DNA from: Stictocephala bisonia
Taxonomy: Eukaryota; Arthropoda; Insecta; Hemiptera; Membracidae
Reading direction: 5' to 3'
Assembly: GCA_035578905.1 (NCBI GenBank)
Contig: JAQJVL010000125.1
Location: 62,001 to 126,000, forward strand
Length of the DNA stretch: 64,000 nt
Shown: positions 14,441 to 26,775 of the stretch, piece after piece
How the letters are laid out: the number at the start of each line of letters is the position of its first letter
Position numbering within the stretch: position 1 is the first letter of the stretch
Translations under genes and position numbers: made by a program
Notes under the pieces: model-generated
Seen by the model: only the letters and a program-made list of their open reading frames with translations
The model's database searches: none
Told to the model about the DNA's origin: nothing

Positions 14441-15886
14441 TTACTTGAAATGTTGATCATGTAGATAAGTAACCAAATATTTATGTAACATTTGATATTA
14501 CATTTTTTCATTATTCTCAATAGTTTTATTCTATACCATATCAGGGATTGAAAACAAAAACTGCCATTGTATATACATTCATCTTTGCTCTTCCATAATC
14601 TGCACAATCTTCCTTTTACCTCTTGTTGTAACAAATACATGCTTCATTAAGTCTCCATGTATTATACCCTATATTTTATAATCTAGAGTTTTAGTAGTGG
14701 CAGTTGAAAGGAATACGTATAGTAGATGCATTCTAGATAGGTGCCATATAAGAAAACCGAATATTGACTATATCTGCTTTACAATAAAGAACACTAAAGA
14801 AATGCATCCTCTTGCTCACATTTTGCTTTCATCCTCTGCTGTCATTACAGAGCACATTAGTAATAATGTTGTCACATAATATATATATATATATATGTTT
14901 ACATTAGTTCTTCAGCTTATTATTTCTAACTGACCTTCTGCTATTTTCATGAAGTTATAGCCACAGTGATTTAAAGCATTTCTCAACATTTGTTTAGTAA
15001 GCATACAAATATAATCATCCAATTTTCTCTGAAAGCATCAGTTATAATATAAGTCATTTAATTTTTACTTTTGTGAGCTTATTATTTTTCCTGCAAATAC
15101 TTTATTAATAGAAAATCATCATATTAAATTTGTAATCGTTTATTAAATTTCATTTAATATTATAGGAGATGTAACATGTTAAACATAGAAGAGAAGATGC
15201 TTCCACTTAATGCTAATATGAGATTATAAAACATGCTTAGGAGATCCCTGTCCAACTTTTCTAACGAAAATGAAAGAACAGTTAACTGCTAAGGACTTAC
15301 CTACCAACTTTCTGTCAGCACCTCATGGGAGAACGTACATGACTGCTTAGGGCGTATGTCCTGACACGCACCCACACAACATTTGTACGACTGGTAGCTG
15401 TCCTAGACACCTATGACCTTGACGTTATGAAGGTATCCGTTGATATGACCACTGATATTAGTGTTCATGAATTTATCTAACCCTCCCAGCCTCATGGGGA
15501 ACTAAGGCTTTAGCCTTGCTAGGGAGGCTCTTTGTGTGGCTTTATTTGAGGTTTTTCCCTGCCTCGAGAGGAAGCTCTGCATTCAACCTAGTTTCACTAT
15601 CTTCTTTGACCTAACTTAACAAGCTACTTTAATTTTTCTCAGGAGCCTGAAGTAAGGACAAAAACTCATAAGGAAGATTTTTCATTCAAGCTCCTAAGGA
15701 ATTTTTGTTTTGTTCTGTGATACAGAATGTGATACATTCTGTGATACTACATAATCTTTTCTCATAAGTTTGTTGATGCTCTCTATCTTATATTACATTA
15801 ATTCCTGATCTAGTGGACATAATACAATGTAAAATTAGTTACTTCTTGTAATGTAAGCTTAATAAGCCAGTATTTTTAACCTTAGT
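14441..15886. other. Intron 7, middle: no gene seen
   Basis: Contains an (AT)n microsatellite at about 14879-14897. A stretch at 15240-15640 of more even base composition resembles old repeat sequence, with a weak echo of SINE family 1 near 15378-15400, but no clear ends. Confidence 0.4.
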
Positions 15887-16265
15887 TTAGGGCTCCAGTA
15901 TCGACAATATGGCATTTAGATAATTTACACTAAACCAAACATTTTGCCCATGCCACGATGAAAATGTCACCATGAGCGATATTTCTGAGTAATTTACACT
16001 AAACCAAACATTTTGCCCATGCCATGATGAAAATGTTACCATTAGCGATATTTCTGAGTAATTTACACTAAACCAAACATTTTGCCCATGCCATGATGAA
16101 AATGTCACCATTAGCGATATTTCTGAGTAATTTACACTAAACCAAACATTTTGCCCATGCCATGATGAAAATGACACCATTAGCGATATTTCTGAGTAAT
16201 TTACACTAAACCAAACATTTTGCCCATGCCATGATGAAAATGACACCATTAGCGATATTTCTGAG
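15887..16265. repeat. 69-bp tandem repeat, about 5 copies
   Basis: Units starting TAATTTACACTAAACCAAAC recur at 15921, 15990 and every 69 bases to about 16260, differing at only a few positions. Because 69 is a multiple of three, the minus strand carries a 120-codon open frame made of a repeated 23-residue unit (FSSWHGQNVWFSVNYSEISL plus three more). There is no family match, splice context or start signal, so coding is doubtful; the open frame follows from the repeat. Confidence 0.85.
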
Positions 16266-16523
16266 TAAAAATGATTTGTGTCTTGCCCTGATTAGCTCTC
16301 TGAATGGAACTTCTGGTCATTTTATTGTTTCTTTTGATAACAACCTCACGTTCATTATAAAATCTTGCAGATTTCTTTGCATCTGAGCAAAATATTTTTC
16401 GATAGTGAACAATAGTAAAAAGCTAGTTGATATGGTTGTTTGGAAACTAAATTGTTGTGTTATTGAAGTGATGAACAATTTACATTAAAATGTTGCTGTT
16501 AACAATTTCAATTTTATTCGCAG

Positions 16524-16593
16524 TTCATAGACAAGCAGCACTTATAAAAATGATCAAAGAAGGTATGAAGATTGAAGCTAGGCATGTAAGGAG
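16524..16593 (+). CDS. PAPOLA (hiiragi-like): Poly(A) polymerase, exon h
   Basis: Acceptor TTCGCAG, donor GTGAGT at 16594. It encodes VHRQAALIKMIKEGMKIEAR followed by HVR, matching the family helix TVYRQAINS...MKIAAMHVKR. It starts and ends inside codons (2 nt at each side) and joins cleanly to the exon at 17586 to give RRKQLASYLP. Confidence 0.9.
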
Positions 16594-17585
16594 GTGAGTT
16601 TATTTGTGGATAATTCATTACAAAATATTTTGTTTAATTTCAACATTAATTGCACTGATACTCTGCACTTGTCTTCTCTGTTTGTTAAGAGATGAAGTTG
16701 ATAAAAAAATGTTAGATCATAAGAAACTTAAATGTGTAAAGAAGCTAATAACGGTATGTGATGTTGAATTCTGATTATAAAAAATGCAATGCTTTGTACA
16801 TGTACAGTATTATTTACTTGTGTCCAAACTTATTGTCTTTAAATGCATATAGTTAAAAATGACTGTTTATGTTTGCACCATGCTGAGCTGAAATAAATTT
16901 GACTCATTCATTATTTATTTTTTCTGTAGGATTAAAGATTTAGCATGTTTGGTATTTACAGTAACACTGTTTATTTTAACTTTACTTCATTTATTTATTT
17001 ATTTATTGAAAACTGAATACATTTTTCATCAATTACTCATGGTCCATCGTTTTTTTGCTTCAGTGCACATGTGTCATTGGACTTCTTGGGACTGTACTTG
17101 GTTAGTTAAAAAATGAATCATTAATGTATTGAAGTAAATAATTATAGACATTTCAAGAATGAAGTGTTAATTTTTCAAATTCACTAACAATTTGGTATTA
17201 TCTATAGTAGACTTTTAATATCTTTCCTTTTTTAATCTAATCATAGATAGTATTCTTATCAACATTTAGATCCTTACAAATTAGACCTATTACAGCCCTA
17301 TTAACATTTCTGAAACTAAGGATACTAAGTATATGACATTAAGGATTTAGTCTTAGGACTGTTAGGAGTGTTCAAGGCCCAAGCAGAAGGGTTTCTGATC
17401 AGCACTCTCTAGATAAGTTATTCAGACAGTACTGACCATACTGGCCAATCAACGTTTAATTATCAGAGGTTCCTCAGTATTTACTGCTTAAATAATAAAG
17501 TAATTAAGCTTAAGAGTCACTACATTAATGTCTGTAACATTAATGTTAAAGATAACTGTATTAATTTATGTTTATTTTATTTCAG
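16594..17585 (+). other. Intron 8: no further exon accepted
   Basis: Holds an (ATTT)n run at about 16985-17009 and a tempting false exon at 16690-16753. No transposon ends seen. Confidence 0.5.
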
Positions 17586-17637
17586 GAAACAATTAGCATC
17601 ATATTTACCTGCAAATTTATTGAAAAGAGAACGCAAA
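17586..17637 (+). CDS. PAPOLA (hiiragi-like): Poly(A) polymerase, exon i (basic end of RNA-binding domain)
   Basis: A 52-nt exon with acceptor ATTTCAG and donor GTAAGT at 17638. The joined product, RKQLASYLPANLLKRERK, matches the family's RKQLHQLLPxxxLxKKKK segment, the basic end of the globular enzyme. Confidence 0.88.
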
Positions 17638-18650
17638 GTAAGTTTTATTATTTTTGGATTTTAAAATTCGATAAATAATAGTTTTTTTAAGTAAAGAAGC
17701 TTTTTTCGAATACAGAATGATCATTGTAGTGAAAAACATCATTTTATATTAAATTCGATTTTCTTTTCTAGCTGATATAAAAGAATTAAAGCGTAACATT
17801 TAAACGTTTTCTCATACTGTAATGTAAGATTTTCTTCCTCTTGTGCATATTTATGTAACCACACATTGGTCAGCATTTTAAGATCTGTTAATATAGTGAA
17901 GAAAACTGATAAACAAACTTATTTTACAGCCTTTCCTTTAGGTAAATGCTTACGATTTGATATATTAAAATACCATACTCAAATATCTTTGATGTTTGAG
18001 ATCTGTTAGCTTTGTTTTTTCAATGTCCGAAGGATTGTGATTGTATCTTCTTGCCATTCCTACCAATGCCATTCTATTTACTGGCGTTTTGTTATTTCAG
18101 GAAAAGAATTATTGAGAATAGTTGATTAGTTGCCTGCCGCCACATATCTTATTGAAGTTTTATAACAATCCTGTTAGTTCCAACTAAGGGACCTACTTTC
18201 GTCAATTTAAAAATTTGCTTATCTGCCATTAACAAATATTTGTGGAATGATAACTTCTCAGTTTTGAAACCGGTTTTTTTGTTAGTTTGAACACTCCCTT
18301 AAAAAGTCATGAAAGTTGGGTCATGAGAAAAAGTCATGAGAAGTTCAAAAATTCTTTTTATAATGTTAACTCCATTTATAACAATATAATATTCCATATG
18401 GCTGGAGTTTTCCTGTCTATCAACAGATCTTGCACGTGTATTAGTCTATTGGTTTCTTTCAATTACTTCTTGAAAATTATGAATTTAATTAGTAAGATAT
18501 TTTGACCCCGATCGAGGAAGCACGTCACATGACGGTTGATACCGAATGAGGATCCACTCAAGTGATGTGGCCGTGCAGCCTAGTGTCGTTTCCCGCCTTC
18601 CCATTATAGCATCTTCCAATGGCTCCTAGAACTCTAAATACGGTGTCTTA

Positions 18651-19140
18651 TTCATCATCATCATCTGATCAGCATCTCCAGTCTCCCGGGTGTGCTCACA
18701 AGCCTCTTCCATCTGTCTCTGTCTAAGAATAATTGTCTCTCCTCCGCCTGTTGAATGCTTGTCCCTTTCAGGAATAGGTCTTCTTTTACCAAATCCATCC
18801 ATCTCGTCCGTGGTCTTCCGACTTTTCTCTTCCCTACTATTTCGTTTTCAAGCCAGGTTTTTGCCACTCTTCCTTCTTCCAATCTCTTCACATGACCAAA
18901 CCATCCTAGCCTTAAGCTTCTTATTTTCTCTTTTACTGTTTTTTCGCATCCAAACTGGGTTCTTATAGTTGTGTTTCTTATTCTGTCACGTCTAGTTCTC
19001 TGCACTGCCGTTCTCAAGAATTTCATTTCTGCTGCTTGTATTCTACTATCGTCTTTTTTATTTAATGTACATGTTTCTAGGCTGTAAGTTAGGATTGGTA
19101 AGAAGTATGTTTTGTACAATATTGTTTTAGTTTTTAGGGT
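18651..19140 (-). mobile_element. RTE-type LINE, 3' end with reverse transcriptase C-terminus
   Basis: A 152-codon open frame on the minus strand reads YFLPILTYSLETCTLNKKDD, then RIQAAEMKFLRTAVQRTRRD, SLRLGWFGHVKRLEEG, KRKVGRPRTRWMD and DRDRWKRLV. These are the usual phrases after the reverse transcriptase in RTE-like LINEs of arthropods. Just past the frame, the element ends in a GATGATGATGA run (18651-18664, read on the minus strand), like the short tandem tails of RTE elements. It is 5'-truncated at about 19140 and lies in intron 9 of the host gene. Confidence 0.8.
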
Positions 19141-19740
19141 ATTCTAAAGTATACACAATGGATAAAGTATACATAAAATGAACCTTATAAGGCAACTTAG
19201 AGATTCACATGCATATGCAGCCAATAACGCTCTCACCCCGCCCGATAACTGGTGATAATAACGCCCTATGGCTCACTACATGCAATTTTCCTCGGCCACT
19301 ATCTATAAATGAGAAATGTAAAAGAATACTGAAAAGATAATTTTATGTATGTATATACACACTTGTAAAGAAGATCCTAAGTGTAAGGACACTTCATATG
19401 AAAGTTCTGTTTGTAAATTTTCTTTTTGTTTATATCCGTGTTTTCAGAATTATCATGTATAAAAAAAAAATAATTTCATGATAATTGGATCTTTTGCATT
19501 TTTAAATCAATTTTGGATTCATCTAGTTGTAAAATAAAACAAATTATAATAAAAATTAAACAAAACCTTTTTACTCCTCGAGTACTATACAGGGAAAACC
19601 CGATTGTCTGTCACCCAATTTTCCACCAGGTTCTGTTATCCGTCAGTGTCTGGGTTCATCGCACCACAATATGACAGTTAACGTATGACTTATCCGTCTG
19701 GAAGATGAGAATTACTCCCTCCAGCCGTCTAGCCCATATA
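19141..19740. other. Intron 9 stretch with repeated ATCCGTC-type words
   Basis: Starts as plain AT-rich intron; from about 19590 (ACAGGGAAAACCCGATTGTC) base composition rises in GC and the word ATCCGTC/TCCGTCTG recurs, continuing through the TIR element that follows and again near 20345. The 19590 start resembles a pogo/Tigger-type end, but no matching inverted copy was found. Confidence 0.35.
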
Positions 19741-20043
19741 AGCCTAGTTCCAACAGCCTGTCATCCGTAAGGCCTCGTCTGCTGTCTACCAGATAACAGG
19801 TCGTTGGAACAGTTCGCCTGACGTATGGACAGTCCGTCTGGGTCTGTTTGAACAGATTATGTACAACATGGGGAAAGAGGCGGCACTACAAAGGCCTGTG
19901 GTCGGAGATGAAGTTTTAAGTGCGACGCCTACACAGCTCACAGGCTGTTAGAACGGTCATGTCTGATGTTACACAGGCGATACGCTATCCGTGTACCGAC
20001 ATCGTCTGATGTCTGCGAAAACACTGGCCGCTGGAACTGGGCT
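19741..20043. mobile_element. Short terminal-inverted-repeat element (MITE)
   Basis: The left end AGCCTAGTTCCAACAGCCTG matches the inverted right end AGCCCAGTTCCAGCGGCCAG at about 16 of 20 positions. The flanks are ATA (left) and TTA (right), so a 3-bp target duplication of Harbinger type is possible but not exact. No coding sequence in 303 bp. Confidence 0.5.
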
Positions 20044-20046
20044 TTA

Positions 20047-21038
20047 ATATATTATACTGTACTGCAGTTTAATTTTAAGAATGTTAATAATTCATTTTTG
20101 TGCTCATTACATAGTGTACAAGCTTATGTTTTACATTAAAACTAGGCCTACTGTAATAAAAGTGTAATTGTCACCTGCAGTATATACATTCTGTAACATG
20201 TCTTTTTTCTAACCTTTTCATTCTCATTTTGTTAATCAATATGTACTATACAGCATTACAATTTAACGTGTGTAAGCTTTAATAATAAGTTTCCAGCGAT
20301 ATAAGTGTGATTGGGTGAATTCTCTATAATCTGTCGCTTCTCCAATCCGTCACGGCCGCGGCCCAGGACCTTGAACGAAAATAGGGTTTCTAGTACTATG
20401 GTAAAACATATACTCAATGAAAGCATGGCAGTTGGCACGTCATATGACGTGGGTACTCTTCAACAGGTTAAATAAAGTAGAATGTTTGAACCAAAAAGTT
20501 ACAGTTGGTCTATGTTTCATTTCTTATAATAATGATATCTTGACTTTATTGGTACTATTCCCAGCCTGATGCAAAAAAACAAACACTAAACTTATGCTGG
20601 CTTCAGATCGAGAGTAAAACATGATGCACAATTTTTTTAACTTCATTCATCTCATAACAGTAAACTTTATCGTGCTCATAAATAGTTCTGCAACTTCACC
20701 CTCAACAGAATTGATCTCACACAGTTTATTTTAGCAAGCTGTAGCGTTTTGCACATCAAGTTTAGTGACTGCTGCATAGTTGTGGAAGGAAGACACAGTC
20801 AACATTCATACTAAATCTTTCTTTACTTTACAAATGACGTATGTTGATGTAATGGTTTATTTTAATTTTTTATTAAATATTTTATAATGGGTTCTAGTAT
20901 TTCTTTCTCAAAGACAATATTTTAGTATCCAGTAAAAATCTATTTTTATTATTTGTTTAAATTATTACCCCGTGCTTAGATCAGTTGTAAAGACGTCAAT
21001 CTAAATGTGTTGAATGTATAATGTTTTGTTCTGAACAG
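20047..21038 (+). other. Rest of intron 9: no gene seen
   Basis: AT-rich intron. It includes a GC-richer patch at 20330-20400. Nothing else recognised. Confidence 0.5.
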
Positions 21039-21185
21039 GTTTCGACTAGTTCAGCCACTTCAAATACTAATGGAAGTACTTCTCCCCAGTTAAACAGTAT
21101 TGGTGAAGTTACGAGTCGAAAGAGACATTCAGATTCAACCATTGACATAAATAATAAGAAATCCAAACAGAGCCTTGATGCACCA
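21039..21185 (+). CDS. PAPOLA (hiiragi-like): Poly(A) polymerase, exon j (Ser/Thr-rich tail with NLS)
   Basis: Forty-nine codons in phase 0, acceptor CTGAACAG, donor GTAAGT at 21186. The product is Ser/Thr/Asn-rich, then SRKRHSDSTIDINNKKSKQ. The two basic clusters (RKRH and KKSK) 10-12 residues apart form a bipartite nuclear localisation signal, as in the vertebrate tail (KRTSS...KKTK). It is assigned by frame, splice sites and the NLS rather than by strong similarity. Confidence 0.8.
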
Positions 21186-21349
21186 GTAAGTTTTACTGTT
21201 CATTTGACCCAATAACTGTCAATAAACAAAATATAACCTTTAATTCTAATCACTCTTGATCTGTTGTTAACTCTAAACTAACTTGAACTTGTGTTATGGT
21301 TGTATACACTGTTCCCTCTCTTTAGCTCTTTGTAAGCACGCAATATCTG

Positions 21350-21812
21350 TCGGCACTAGTGGTGTAGTGCTGTAACCCAGTTACTTGAGGACAAATTGTC
21401 GGAAAGATTGTAGGCGACAAGTTCTGTGCTCGATCCTCTTAATACCAACATGGTGTCCACTCAAATGGTTGCTATCAACATAGACACTACTAGAGAAGTC
21501 TGGTGTGTCCATGTTGGTTGGTGGTCATTGTCTGGATGTTGTGTAGGAGGGAGAACTGAGTATCAGGATTGTCAAATAGCTGAAAATCAGACCAGTACTA
21601 TGTGGTTTGGATTCCACGTAAACCTATAGGTCGCTTAGTTGTCCAGGTTATTGGGCTATTAAAAAATGGCCCTTTCTGAAGAACAGTCGAACTCAGTTAG
21701 TAACCAGACTACACAGGTCATCCATCCTCATATTACACTCATGTAATCATTCATATTCGCCTTAAATTTCGCACAAAGTTCTGTCAGTGCTTCATAACTA
21801 AGAATAAGAATA
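21350..21812 (+). repeat. tRNA-derived SINE (family 1), plus-strand copy
   Basis: Begins TCGGCACTAGTGGTGTAGTG (A-box-like TGGTGTAGTG) with a B-box-like segment at about 21420-21440, then the same body as the copies at 11092 and 52010. It begins about 165 bases after exon j of the poly(A) polymerase gene. Confidence 0.75.
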
Positions 21813-22583
21813 CAGTTTCTGCGATATACAGTGAGTTTGTTGTTAATATTTTCAAAAGTCTAAAGGCATCACAACAATTTTCTCGTGTACCAAGCCCTGC
21901 CAGGTTACAAACTGCTTTCTTTTGAAGTACCTGAATTCATTGAATATTTGCTTTGGAAGAGCACCCCTAGACAACCTAACCATAACTAATTGCAAACTGC
22001 ACTGTCCAAACCACCTCATCACTGCTTATTTGTTTCAGCCTTTACGAAATGAAGAGCTGTATTCAGTTTCTCTCAGAGCTCATCAAAATATGGTGGCCAT
22101 GATGATCTGTTAGCATGGATTATCTTGAGATATTTAGCTTTTTTCAACCCCTGTGTGAGTTCTTGTTAATTAGACACTTCATACCCTCTTTGTTAAAGAA
22201 TAATCTGTTGGTTTTTTTAGCATTCTAGGCAAGATCATTCCTTGATAATATTGTTATCATGAGGATTGAAATTCCAGATTCAGATGATCAGATTGACTGG
22301 TCCTCTACAAAAGCGCAGTGTTACTTCAATTAGTCACTGTTGTCTTTTAGGTAAAAGGGAAAAGTCACTGGCATAGAGAATCGGTTGGAATGTTTAAAAT
22401 CTAATGGCTGGAGTAGGTATGAGGGAACACTGTAAGTATTTATTTGTTCAATTGAGGTGCAGCGTGTTTTTGTATGTTTTTTAACATATTCTGTATACTC
22501 AGTCAACTTCTGATAACATTAACTTTGGAAGGGCTATCCACAATTTATAGTACTACATAAACAGTAGTACCACATTTATAGTA

Positions 22584-23241
22584 CGAAACCATCCAACAGT
22601 ATTTAAGGTTGCTCACGAGTGTTTAAAATATCTCCTCCGAAAAAAAATGCTACCTGTGAAGTATGTGCTGTTATAATTTTTTGTGACTCAAAATACTTGA
22701 AAGCAGCTGACATTTATTGTGAGGTCTGTGGAATGAGTGATGGGATGGTACGGAATGGGGTGAGAGATTTAAAAATGTCCGTATGAATGTGCATGATGAG
22801 GAAGGAAGTGGACAACCTTCACTCATTACTGATGATTTGGTGCAAGATGTTAATGAAAACGTCAGAGAAAACGGACACTTTACAACTGTATTGTTATGTA
22901 GTGAGTGTTTTCAAGCGTCAAGAAGTGTGATTTATGAAATTGTTACAAAACGTTTGAGGTACCAAGAGTTATGCTTACACTTGGTTTCCAAAATACTGAC
23001 GGAGAATGAAAAAAACAAATGTTTAGTCAGTTCTCTTACATTTGTAGAACATTAAAATCATGATGATGACGATTATTTTAAACCAAATTGTTACAAATCT
23101 CACTATAAATGTCAGCTGCTTTCATGCCCTGTGTTAAGAAAAACTTATACAGCTCATACTTCACAGTCGGCAGCATTTTCAATCGGAGGAGGTATTTTAA
23201 ACGAGTGTGCAAGCAACCTTAAATACTGTCGAATGGATCCG
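22584..23241 (+). mobile_element. mariner element, internally deleted, with TIRs
   Basis: The inverted ends share CAGTATTTAAGGTTGC and CTCCTCCG blocks over about 75 bp (left from 22584, right ending 23241), with TA at 22582-22583 and 23242-23243. The interior keeps the N-terminal helix-turn-helix part of an irritans-like mariner transposase: AADIYCEVCGMSDGMVR, then NVHDEEGSGQPSLITDDLVQ (22792-22851) and SRSVIYEIVTKRL, up to KILTENEKNK. The DDD catalytic domain is deleted and there are frameshifts. Non-functional, in intron 10 of the host gene. Confidence 0.85.
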
Positions 23242-23918
23242 TATCGGCGGCTGTGGCTTGCCAACAAATAGTGGTACACAGCGTGCATGTGTAAAAACTC
23301 TGATTGCAGCGCTACAACGGCGGGATTCTAAAACATTACTTACTTTAAAAACATGCATCGTAATGTAGGTCTGCTTGAAACTATTACATATGAACTAAAA
23401 ATTATTAAATAAGTTATCGATAAGACGTGCTACAACAACAAAGTCTGGTTACACTATAAAAAGTTGTTGAAACTTTCTGCCTAAATAAAGCCTTGTACTC
23501 AGTAACATGGGGATTCTTAGCTGTCATTGGGATTAATGTGACATTGATGTTGAGTCTAAATCTTATTTGTATGTCGTTTTGTTTTATTTTATAAAATGAC
23601 ATATAAAACGTTTATTGTATAAAATCAATAAAAATCTATCATACTTATGTTGTATTCTAGCCAAAAATAATTTGAAAAATCATATAACAAAACTATTATT
23701 TTTTTCTGTTTTCTTATGTAAAATGACAAATTATGGTAAGATGGTATGCGTATATTAAGATTATAATATATTGATATGATATAAAATATTTACTTTCAAA
23801 ATGTCCTCTATTTTAGAACATTAGATCAGAAACTATTTATGCATGGTAATTTGTCTACATAATGTTAAAGATTTGAATAAAACACGCTGTAAAAAAAATA
23901 AATTTTAATTTCTTACAG

Positions 23919-24032
23919 GATGAATCGCCAAATAGTTCAATTATTGTTCAGTGCAATACTGACGACTCAAACTCTGCTCTCTCAGAAGATGACAGGTTGT
24001 ATAGGCCTCCAATAGTCAATTTGACAGTCGAG
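23919..24032 (+). CDS. PAPOLA (hiiragi-like): Poly(A) polymerase, exon k (acidic tail)
   Basis: Thirty-eight codons in phase 0, acceptor TTCTTACAG, donor GTAACA at 24033. The product begins DESPNSSIIVQCNTDDSNSA and ends RLYRPPIVNLTVE; it is low-complexity and acidic. It is placed by splice signals and an unbroken frame; the tail is poorly conserved in the family. Confidence 0.7.
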
Positions 24033-26271
24033 GTAACATTTGTTAATATTTATTTCTGCTTAAAGTTGCATTTAAGCAGATATAATAGCATTATATCATT
24101 CTATTCAAGTAAATGATTAATTGTATGTTGTATTATCACTAAAATACAAAAATTTTGGATCAGATATGGCTATAATGTGTCACATTGCATTATCTTGAAA
24201 ACAAAATTCTCCCCGTACAAACTATTGAAGTATTTAAATTTATTCCAAATTAATTCAAAAAAAGTCATATTCTTAAATTAATAAAATAGTTGTGAATCAG
24301 ACAAACCTCAGTTGTATAATTTTTATCAAGCTATACATAGATTTTTCATTATTTTCAATAATACTGTTATTTTCAACTATCTTCTTAATTTGATGAGATA
24401 AGTGTTGTACCAGAGTGTTGTAAGAAAGAAATAATAAAGTTTCCGGAAGACAAAGCCATGTCTATTAGTGCCTTAAAATTATGTTTATAAAGTAATTTTA
24501 GATAATCAATTTATTTAAAGTGGAACTTATTTTTGTAAAAAATTATAATGTTTAATGTAGAGTGTCCCTGAACTCTGATAATTTCTCTTGGTTTTTGTTT
24601 CTGGTTCATTTAGAATCACAAATATCATATAAAAGTGTCCAAAACACCTTGGTTATCATTATACCGCCATTTTAAAAAAATTTATATCTCAAAAACAAAA
24701 AGGTGTACTAAGCTGAAATTTTAAATGGTTCTTTTTTGTTATATATCCTATATTGTTAACATCCGTTTTGAGCTAAATTATTGGTTTTCCTGTATCAAAA
24801 GTTTAAAAATTGTGGCCATTTAAAATTAAAAATCCTAAATAACTCATAAACCAATGATTATATTAAAAATTATACAGAATAATGTTTTTTATAAAATTCA
24901 ATTACAAATCCAATTATATAAATAACACTTTTAAAATTGAATGAAAAAGAACAAAGAAACGATAATTTATGTGACAGTATGCACACTGCAATATGCCAGT
25001 ACAATGTACAACACAAATGTAACAGCTGATAATAATAAAGTAATTTGTGATAGTCTTAAATCAGCTGCCTAACACAACAATTAAGTTATGATTCTCTTAA
25101 ATCAGCTGCATAACACAACAATTAAGTTATGATTTTAGTATTTTCAATTTTAAAAAGTTGTGTTAACAAAGTTAATTTTTTTGTTCAAACTTATGCTTTG
25201 GCTATTAAAACTAGTTAAGTATTCTGTACTCTTAGTCCTTCAGTACTTTTACAAACCTAATATTATCTTCCATTTTGTTTTCTATTTTTTCAATATTAAA
25301 AAAAAAGAATTATAGTAAAAAAGTATGTAACTAACCCTATTGGAATTAAAGGGTTTTTTAATTGAAAGTTCACCAATTTGTTATTATAAAACTAAACAAA
25401 CAATTTTTATTGTTCTTTAGTTTTCTTTTTTTAAACTTTATCTGTTGGTGTTTAGCCAAGCGGTACCAAGAGGAATTTGCTAACATATTACAACTCAGCA
25501 CTTGTGGTTTGGTGAGGTCCATAATATTGACTTGAGTGTGTCTGCTACAGAAAATTAATTTTGGGGGACACAGCCACAAACAAAATAACTAGTTATGCCG
25601 AACAATTTGTGATGATTCAATTTTCAATCTAATTGTGACAATGAAATTTTTCACCGGCTGGTTTTTTGTTGTTGTTTTAATAAATAATGAACACATTTTA
25701 GCAAAATACATTATGGTTGTTTTAATCTCTCTTTTCTTGATTTTGTTACGTAATTTATCTATTTTGTACTGTATAATATAAATTCTTATCATTGTTCCAA
25801 TTACAGCATTTTAAGTAAGTAAACCTTTTCTTGAAAATGGTAAGTATTTTTTTAAAATGATAAGATACAAGGTTGATTAAAAGCATTTCTCAAGATATAG
25901 TATACAACAAACATATGAGGTTTGGTAAGAAAATAACAAAATTAGGAGTAAAGCATTCTTATTTTTTCACAACTCAGAAGTGCATGTTGAGTTCAAAAAT
26001 TGGCACCATTTATCATACTATCATAAAAGGTAATTTAAATTTTTCTGTTTACAAAAAGAATTTTTTAGCTAACCCAAAACAAGCAAAATTTGTCTAAGGT
26101 TACATTCAAACTTTGAAGAAACTTTTGAAAACTGAACAGTGCAAATGGAACCTAGGCCTCACTACCTTGTAAACATAGTAAAACTGATAGAGTTTTGCGT
26201 GGGAGCAATAATACGATGACCAATGGGTCTCAGAAGCAAGGAGCTGGGAAATATTTTCAAGATAGATAGAT
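24033..26271 (+). other. Intron 11, first part: no gene seen
   Basis: Strongly AT-rich. The only structure found is a direct repeat of about 42 bp in two near-identical units at 25054-25137 (CTTAAATCAGCTGC.TAACAC...). Short open frames on both strands lack any recognisable family. Confidence 0.5.
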
Positions 26272-26689
26272 TTAACCCATTACGGATCGCTGAGTACGCC
26301 CGAGCCTAGCAGTACACGACAAAATGATATGGCAGAACACAAGGACTAAACTCCCCAAACTAATATTAAGTACTCAAGACAACAGTGAACAGGAAACGGT
26401 AACAAAGATAAGATATAAGGTAAGGAGACAGACAGATAAGCGCCTCAAAACATATGGGTGCATTAACCGCCGTAACATTGATCCCAGGGGGCCGAGTGAC
26501 GCAACTGTAAACAACAAGTGCCCCTGACGTCATCACAAAAACCGAATTCACCTGTATTTCCGCTGGAGTGACGGCCGGCATGGAGGCCAGACACTTGAAT
26601 TTATTGCAAATTACAAATTTTTGTTGAGTTTATAGACAATGAGGATAGTGACAATTAGTGATATATGTGACAGGATAGTGACAGCGATC

Positions 26690-26775
26690 GTGTATGTGTG
26701 GGCGGGTGGGTCAATACCACCGTATGTATATGGGAGGACGGGTGGTCAATACCACCGAACGTATATGTGTGGGCA
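26690..26775 (+). repeat. Minisatellite fragment (same family as 35.8 and 37.3 kb)
   Basis: About 2.5 units: GTATGTGTGGGCGGGTGGGT, then CAATACCACCGTATGTATAT, then GGGAGGACGGGTGG and so on. It shares the GTATGGG.GG.CGGGTGGG core and the TACCAC(CG)TA linker with the arrays at 35758-36282 and 37265-37535. Confidence 0.65.

Noticed and set aside
15360..15480. Faint similarity to SINE family 1 (CACACAACATTTGTACGA...)
   Set aside because: Too short and diverged to call as a copy.
16690..16753. Possible extra poly(A) polymerase exon (reads DEVDKKMLDHKKLKCVKKLIT between AG and GT)
   Set aside because: Splicing it in throws the next exon (17586) out of frame, while exon h joins exon i directly to give RRKQLASYLP, which matches the family.
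18690..18968. 92-codon frame on the + strand
   Set aside because: Antisense shadow of the RTE reverse transcriptase fragment.
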